DNA from: Zygnema cylindricum
Taxonomy: Eukaryota > Streptophyta > Zygnematophyceae > Zygnematales > Zygnemataceae
Direction of reading: 5' to 3'
Assembly: GCA_037447655.1 (NCBI GenBank)
Contig: JBBHKE010000905.1
Coordinates: forward strand, 259,251 to 271,163
DNA length: 11,913 nt
Below are positions 7,892-11,913 of the stretch, piece after piece. The notes under the pieces are model-generated. The model ran no database searches. It was not told where the DNA came from and worked only from the letters and a program-made list of their open reading frames with translations. Within the stretch, counting starts at the first letter, position 1. Each line of letters opens with the position of its first letter. The translations under genes and the position numbers were made by a program.

Positions 7892-8289
7892 TACGATTGT
7901 ATGACTGTACCGTACACTAAAGTACAAGTGTTGAAGTACTTTCTGTACGATTCTTGTACGACATCGCCATAATGTGACAGTTGTCACATCCGGACTCGTT
8001 ATCTTGCTTTGCGAGGATCCCGCAATCCTGTAAGAACTTGCCACGTGTCATCCGGAGTAGCGGTGCCCGAAAATGCCACGTCGCCCACTCCAAAATCCCG
8101 GCTCACACCACGGCCGTCGATTCAAATCCAAATTGTATCTGGGCCGTCGAAACAAATGTCCGTACTATTTGTTTCGCAGCTGGTTCTATGTTCTAAATGT
8201 CGTTAACCTAGTTAAATGAAAATCTCTTCGTATGACTATATATATTTATTAAACCTTGAATATCTTAACACTAATCGTAGACTTAACGG

Positions 8290-8356
8290 ATAGAGCTAAC
8301 TGCTATGGGTTGGTTGACGGACGGTAGTTTTTAGGTTCAAATCCTTGGTCCGTCAA
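8290..8356 (+). other. tRNA-like Pol III promoter module (possible SINE relic) inside the LTR
   Basis: GGTTCAAATCC at 8334-8344 is a perfect match to the internal B-box of tRNA genes and SINEs. A weak A-box-like stretch (ATAGAGCTAACTGC) lies about 44 bp upstream. A perfect 9-bp hairpin (TTGACGGAC 8314-8322 with GTCCGTCAA 8348-8356) encloses the B-box. The cloverleaf cannot be drawn: the T stem pairs only three bases and the acceptor is misplaced, so it is not a functional tRNA. Confidence 0.3.
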
Positions 8357-8539
8357 ATGCCCATTTTAGTAAAACTTCCTTTATGGAGAGCTTAGGCAGC
8401 CATAGCTCTAACTCCCTAACCAGCCTTCAGTGACTACAACAAGTGTGGGGGCTTGGAGAAGGGAGTCAGAGGCAGACTGCCTCTACTCATTTTCTTTCCT
8501 AAAACAGACCTAGAAAATACTCAAATATCAACATCTCAA

Positions 8540-9235
8540 CAGTCGCAGCAGACCGAGGAGCAGGATTAAATGGCTGGAGTGCCCGAACCGCTCGAGAGAT
8601 TTCACCAACTCGGCCCAAATGTACGCATGACGATAGGAGGATGGCGCATCTGAAGTCCGAGATGTACGACGTGGTGTGAAAAAAGCACTCGCAACTCGAT
8701 CCTCGTGCTCGACATGAAGGGCTCGCCAATCGCCTCGAAGGAATCGTCGACATCGAGCCATAGTTTCTCGGGCCCCGCTACCACCGTCACGGCCAGGTAA
8801 GACTAGAACCCAAAGTGAGAACATGAAAAGGAGGTGCCAAGGTCCAACATCCTCGGGATCCGAATAAATGCGGGACAAAGGAAGGTGGAGGGCGTCCTGT
8901 ACGATAATCCGCACAGCCATCGGAATCCGCGTGTATAAACGCGGACGGGGAGCCCCCAAATCATAAGCTCCGAGCACGTCTAAATCGCGTACAAATGCCC
9001 AATCTTCGTTCGTAGGTCCGGACGAGAGTGTTGTGGAAGAAAGGGTACTAGAGGAAGGGTCGCTCTGGGCCAAAAATTGTTTACAACTCTTTGTATGTCG
9101 GGCAATACCGGCACCGGTCGCGAAATGGTTATGACACCCGTTACATTCTACCCGTGTTGAGGCTTGTGTACGAGGTTTAGGTGGAAGAGGTGAACGAGGG
9201 AGAAGAGGCGAGGATGCACGATCAGACATGGTCAT
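8540..9235 (-). pseudogene. Retrotransposon ORF, 5' part: CCHC zinc finger N-terminal region (frameshifted)
   Basis: The probable start is ATG at 9235; a second ATG lies two codons on (MTMSDR). A Pro/Ser-rich leader precedes a finger C-x2-C-x12-H-x3-C at residues 31, 34, 47 and 51 (CNGCHNHF...RHTKSC). This kind of N-terminal finger, as in R2-type elements, is thought to contact target DNA. The region continues through RCRRFLRGDWRAL. Near 8610-8640 the meaningful frame changes: the original frame runs into AELVKSLERF, while the neighbouring frame gives GRVGEISRAVRALQP and SAATVE and leads correctly across the LTR site into the reverse transcriptase part. One base was therefore gained or lost there. 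The original frame stops at 8528-8530, inside the LTR. Confidence 0.75.
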
Positions 9236-9769
9236 TGAATGAGAGGGAGAAGCATGGGACGTGATAGAGGGAGAGGAAGGGGGAAATAGGAAGGAGGAAA
9301 GGAAACCATGAGAAATAGATGGTGGAAATGGTAGTGGGGCGGAACCTTTTTTTTTTTTCGGTTGTGTGTGTGTGTGTGTGTACGTGTGTGTGTGTGTTCT
9401 TGGTGTTAGGGTTTGAGGTGTGTGTAATGTTAGTGGGGGGAAAAGGGTTTTTGCCGTGGAATGGAAGGGGAAGGAGCTTAAGGATTACGGAAGGAGGTCG
9501 CACCTAGGATTTCGCCTGTGTGCGTGCGCTTGGCAGCCGGCCGCATGCCGGATCCGGAGGTACATGTTTACGGGGAGCAGGTGTTGTCGCGACTTCGTAT
9601 ACCACTGAATAAATTGGAATATATTGGTCCGAATTTAAATTAGGAAAACAGAGGAACGGAAGATTCAAGTTCTATGCAGTTTTACGGTACGACGGTTTCC
9701 GATACGATTTGATACTGGTTAAATATTTACTTTTGATTGTGAACGGTTACAACTTCTTACCTTTCTAAC
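9236..9769. other. Retrotransposon leader region and flank, GT microsatellite, no gene seen
   Basis: Positions 9240-9330 are purine-rich on the plus strand and probably belong to the retrotransposon's 5' UTR. A (GT)n tract with one ACGT interruption spans 9363-9397. A short GC-rich patch (about 9505-9600) is followed by AT-rich DNA from 9600. TTTCCGATACGATTTGATACT near 9688 resembles units of the 17-bp array found at the other end of the retrotransposon. The exact 5' end of the element cannot be placed, and the short open frames are not convincing. Confidence 0.5.
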
Positions 9770-10131
9770 CCTCTCCCTCTCTCCCGCTCTCCATATCTCT
9801 CTCCCTCTTTCTCTCCCTCTCTCTCCCACTCTCACCCACTCTCCCTCCCCCCTCTGTCTCTCTTCGTCTCTACCTCTCTCCCTCCCTCCCTAACTCCCCA
9901 TCTCCCCTTCCGCCTCCCTCTCCCTCTCCCTCTTCCTCTCCCTCTCCCTCCCTTTCTCGCTCTCTACCTCCTATCCCTCTCTCGCCCACCCTTTCTCCCT
10001 CTCCCTCTCACTCCCTCTCACCCTCTATCCCTCTTTCACTCACCCTCTTATCCCCTCTGCCTCTCTCCAGTCTCCCTCTCTCTCCATTCTCCCTCATTCC
10101 CTCATTCCCTCTCCCTCTCTCTCTCTCTCTC
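9766..10131. repeat. ~370-bp polypyrimidine tract (CCCTCT/CTCT)
   Basis: This is an almost pure C/T strand from CCCTCTCCCTCT near 9769 to TCTCTCTCTCTCAT near 10131, with scattered A and G. It is a degenerate compound microsatellite. The 93-residue minus-strand frame covering part of it is an Arg/Glu/Gly artefact. Confidence 0.85.
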
Positions 10132-10635
10132 ATATATATTTTGTGGGAAATAAAAAGTTGACTGAAAACCAATCCAGATATTATAACAAAACATAACGAA
10201 ACATCGACATTAAGGGAAAAAATTGGAAAATTCACTAAAAATGTTATAATGGAAGAGAAAAACAAATTGGCCTTTTTTTTTTTAAACATTAATTTCGGTC
10301 AATAATTTTAACTTAGTGATTTTTCTTTTCATTTTCAGGGAAAAAAAATCAGCTCTCATAATTAAAATGTCATACATAAAAGCTCAAAAAAAAATGTAAA
10401 TTAATGAATAATTATTTTTCCCTTTACAAAAAGATTTTTCTCTTTTTTTTTGCCTGCAATACTTTTTAAATCTTATTGTTTTTGTTTAAAAAAAAAAAAC
10501 CTCTACTGCTGATATTTACAAAAGAAAAAACAAAAAAAAAAAAAAAAAAAATTTATTTTCATACAAAAAAAAATGGTTTGCAGTTTTATATTTAATCTAA
10601 TTTGTTTTTTACCCCATTTTAAGATTTTCAGGTAC
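10132..10635. other. AT-rich noncoding stretch with homopolymers (probable intron or 3' part of the right-hand gene)
   Basis: It consists of A and T runs with dense stops in all frames. Taking 10635 as the minus-strand donor (GTACCTG), this would be the intron following the large exon. An alternative donor (GTAAAA, near 10613) would extend that exon by a few codons. I see no downstream coding exon of that gene here. Confidence 0.45.
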
Positions 10636-11433
10636 CAAAACTGAAGAAAGTAATCGAGCCGCAATGGATCCTTCCCTCCTGACTTCAAAATTTGTTAAAT
10701 TTTTACCTTTTTCATTTTTTAAACCATCACTTTTTAAAATTTTATCTTCATTTTTAAAACTTTCACCTTCACTTTTATCTTCATTTTTAAAATTGATTTC
10801 TTTATTTTGAACTTCTTTTTCATCTTCATTTATATCTTCGTTTTTATTAATATTTTGATCATATTTTATTTGTTTTATTTCATGATTTTCAACCGAACTA
10901 ACATCCATACTTTTTTCTTTTATTTCTTCTTTTTTCGCTTCTTCATTTTTTATTCGATTTCCTTTATTTTCTAAATTTAATTCCTTATTTTCACAAATTT
11001 TTTGGTCCTCGATTTCCACAGTTTCCTCAATTTTCTTTTTCATTTTTTGACAAGTACTCATTTCGTTTTCCATTTTTCCCATTTTTTGGGAAATACTTAT
11101 TTCATTTAAAGAAACTAAAACTTGGTCGTCTCTTCCTTTCGGATTAGGGAAAAAATTATTTTCCGAAGAAATATTATCAAAAATTTCGGCTTCTTCTTCC
11201 GAATTCTTTTCGTCTTTTTCTTCATCTTCTGAGTTCATTTTGTCTTTTTCCTCGTCTTCTGTAATTTTCCCTTCGTTTTCCTCTTCTTCAGATTCTTTTT
11301 TGTCCTTTTTTTCTTCTTCCGACTGTTTTTTGTCTTTTTCTTCCGACATTTTTTCGAAGCTGCCCGAAGATTCCGGGTCGAAACTTTCCGAATTAAAAAT
11401 ATTTTTTTCAGGATGAATTTCTAATGATTGGAC
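10636..11433 (-). CDS. Large internal exon: Glu/Lys/Asp-rich low-complexity protein (partial gene)
   Basis: The exon has 798 nt, exactly 266 codons, open from a strong acceptor (T-run then CCCAG, AG at 11435-11434) to a donor candidate GTACCTG at 10635. An internal ATG at 11349 is in frame but need not be the start. Residues 1-28 (VQSLEIHPEKNIF...GSFEK) are ordinary. Next come six ten-residue acidic repeats such as SEEEKKDKKE and SEDEEKDEKN, then a long Lys/Glu/Asn-rich stretch likely to be helical or disordered, and finally a more normal end, EGSIAARLLSSVL. No catalytic domain or signal peptide is visible and I do not recognise the family. The sense strand is A-rich in the exon and T-rich in the flanking intron, which supports this strand. 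The frame can continue to LKMG and a stop at 10611-10609 if the donor is not used. Confidence 0.6.
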
Positions 11434-11435
11434 CT

Positions 11436-11646
11436 GGGAAAAAAAAAGACAAAAAATGAATAATAATAAAAGTACAAATTAAATAAATCAATAAATAAAA
11501 AAAGAGAACAACAAAAAACATATTCACATTAACTATTTTTTTTTCCAGTAAATAAAAAATACAAAACAAAAAAGAAAAGGGAAAAACAAAAAGAAAATGA
11601 AAAAGAAAAAAGAAAAAAATAAAAAAAAGAAAAGAAAAAAAAAAAG

Positions 11647-11682
<36 letters not shown>

Positions 11683-11816
11683 AAAAAAAAAAAAAATAGA
11701 AAAAAAAAAATGGGACAAAAAAAATAAAAAAAAAAAAAAAAAAAAGGCAAAAAAAAAAAAAAAAAAAAAACCAGCGACAAAGAACAAAAAAAAAAAAAAG
11801 TAAAAAAAAAAAACAC
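11436..11816 (-). other. Intron (~380 bp), extremely T-rich on the sense strand
   Basis: On the minus strand it begins GTGTTTTTT after AAG (11817) and ends TTTTCCCAG at 11434, so the acceptor AG lies just past the coordinates given here. Most of 11540-11813 is poly-T on the sense strand, interrupted by single C, G or A bases. The long Phe-only frames across it are artefacts. Splicing joins the flanking exons in phase 0. Confidence 0.6.
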
Positions 11817-11885
11817 CTTTGAAATGCCACTTTTCCTCTTCATGACGAAAAGATCGATGGAGGAGTGTTGATAGTGAGAATCCAT
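11817..11885 (-). CDS. Small exon of the right-hand gene (23 codons)
   Basis: On the minus strand, TTTTTCTGGCAG is followed by ATGGATTCTCACTATC and ends TTTCAAAG before GTGTTT, giving a good acceptor and an AAG|GT donor. Read from its first base it gives MDSHYQHSS...SGISK and joins in phase to VQSLEIHPEKN of the next exon. The ATG may be the start codon, with the acceptor closing a 5' UTR intron, or an internal Met. Another frame (GFSLSTLLHRSFRHEEEKWH) is also open here but meets a stop about 26 bases into the next exon, so I prefer the first. Confidence 0.5.
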
Positions 11886-11913
11886 CTGCCAGAAAAACAA
11901 GAAAAAAAAAAAA

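Larger units (their letters stand above)
7062..8533 (-). mobile_element. Solo LTR (1472 bp) inserted in the non-LTR retrotransposon
   Basis: On the minus strand the insert begins TGTTGATATTTGAG (from 8533) and ends CATAGAATTTCA (at 7062), giving the TG...CA ends of an LTR. Identical TCTCAA copies flank it at 7056-7061 and 8534-8539 (plus strand). Removing the insert and one copy rejoins the retrotransposon frame exactly (TVE to ILRAL). No second LTR, gag or pol is visible, so it is a solo LTR from recombination. It has the expected parts: a TATA box (TATATAAAAGG, minus strand, 7438-7428), an inverted CCAAT motif near 7515, and upstream W-box and G-box clusters, leaving about 370 bp of R-U5. 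Whether the parent was Copia or Gypsy cannot be told. It contains no gene; its short frames are chance. Confidence 0.8.
4363..9235 (-). mobile_element. Non-LTR retrotransposon (single-ORF, restriction-like endonuclease type), interrupted by a solo LTR
   Basis: Read on the minus strand, the parts are a CCHC-finger N-terminal region (9235 to 8540), a solo-LTR interruption (8533 to 7062), and a reverse transcriptase plus endonuclease region (7061 to 4600). A ~230-bp 3' UTR follows, with AATAAA at 4379-4374, ending near 4363. There is no poly(A) tail. Excluding the LTR and one copy of its TCTCAA duplication, the coding part spans about 3.16 kb, or about 1,050 codons with a one-base frameshift. 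One ORF with an N-terminal finger and a C-terminal zinc knuckle plus PD-(D/E)-type nuclease is the plan of R2/CRE/NeSL-like early-branching LINEs. The 5' boundary is unclear; a purine-rich leader and GT repeat lie upstream of 9235 and the element may extend to about 9600. I found no convincing target duplication. Confidence 0.8.

Noticed and set aside
8290-8356. A functional tRNA gene
   Set aside because: The B-box is perfect, but no cloverleaf, anticodon arm or properly placed acceptor stem can be drawn.
7062-8533. An intron in the retrotransposon instead of an LTR
   Set aside because: The ends are TG...CA with a 6-bp direct duplication, not GT...AG, and a promoter-like TATA box lies inside.
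10632-10820. A plus-strand exon after TTTTCAG at 10631 (TKTEESNRAAMDPSLL...)
   Set aside because: It soon becomes Phe/Leu/Ser low-complexity sequence and stops. The opposite strand is open for 266 codons with good splice sites at both ends.
11408-11830. Phe-only (minus) and Lys-only (plus) open frames
   Set aside because: They are translations of a poly-A/poly-T tract that reads best as an intron of the minus-strand gene.

Overview
The window looks like eukaryotic nuclear DNA: AT-rich, with long homopolymer and CT/GT microsatellites, T-rich GT-AG introns, and a dense block of nested transposable elements between two host gene fragments. Several weak clues suggest a green-plant lineage, possibly a non-angiosperm. 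They are G-box (CACGTG) and W-box (TTGACC) clusters in an LTR, many GTAC motifs of the kind bound by SBP-box proteins, T-rich introns, and a non-LTR retrotransposon with a restriction-like endonuclease. None is decisive, and I cannot name the organism.

Left, 1-1148 (+): the 3' end of a spliced gene. A CT-rich intron ends at 83. A 723-nt exon (84-806) opens with HPWI, as at the end of Ser/Thr kinase domains, and continues into a Ser/Asn/Lys-rich tail. A 313-bp intron is followed by a short last exon that stops at 1146-1148. From 1149 to about 2338 I see AT-rich DNA, a four-copy ~47-bp tandem repeat and a CT tract, but no gene.

Centre, 2341-4362: nested and adjacent DNA transposons. An outer TA-flanked element (2341-3771) has 25-bp perfect terminal inverted repeats. 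It is split by hAT-like element 1 (2471-3353, 8-bp target duplication CTAATTTG). A second hAT-like element (3781-4176, duplication AATGGTGT) sits against the outer element's right end. Next is a degenerate ~17-bp tandem array (4196-4362), which stops where a retrotransposon's 3' end begins.

Centre-right, 4363 to beyond 9235 (-): one non-LTR retrotransposon. It originally had a single ORF of about 1,050 codons: a CCHC finger, reverse transcriptase, zinc knuckle and restriction-like endonuclease. A frameshift near 8610-8640 and a 1472-bp solo LTR (7062-8533, duplication TCTCAA) break it. The LTR is in the same orientation and carries W-boxes, G-boxes and a TATA box. From about 9240 to 10130 there are a GT microsatellite, a short GC-rich patch and a ~370-bp polypyrimidine tract.

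Right, about 10636-11885 (-): two exons of a second host gene, which converges on the left gene. A 69-nt exon joins in phase to a 798-nt exon encoding a Glu/Lys/Asp-rich protein with a ten-residue repeat. They are separated by an intron that is almost pure T on the sense strand. The two genes have no visible functional link. The interval between them is a repeat-rich gap built by successive insertions.
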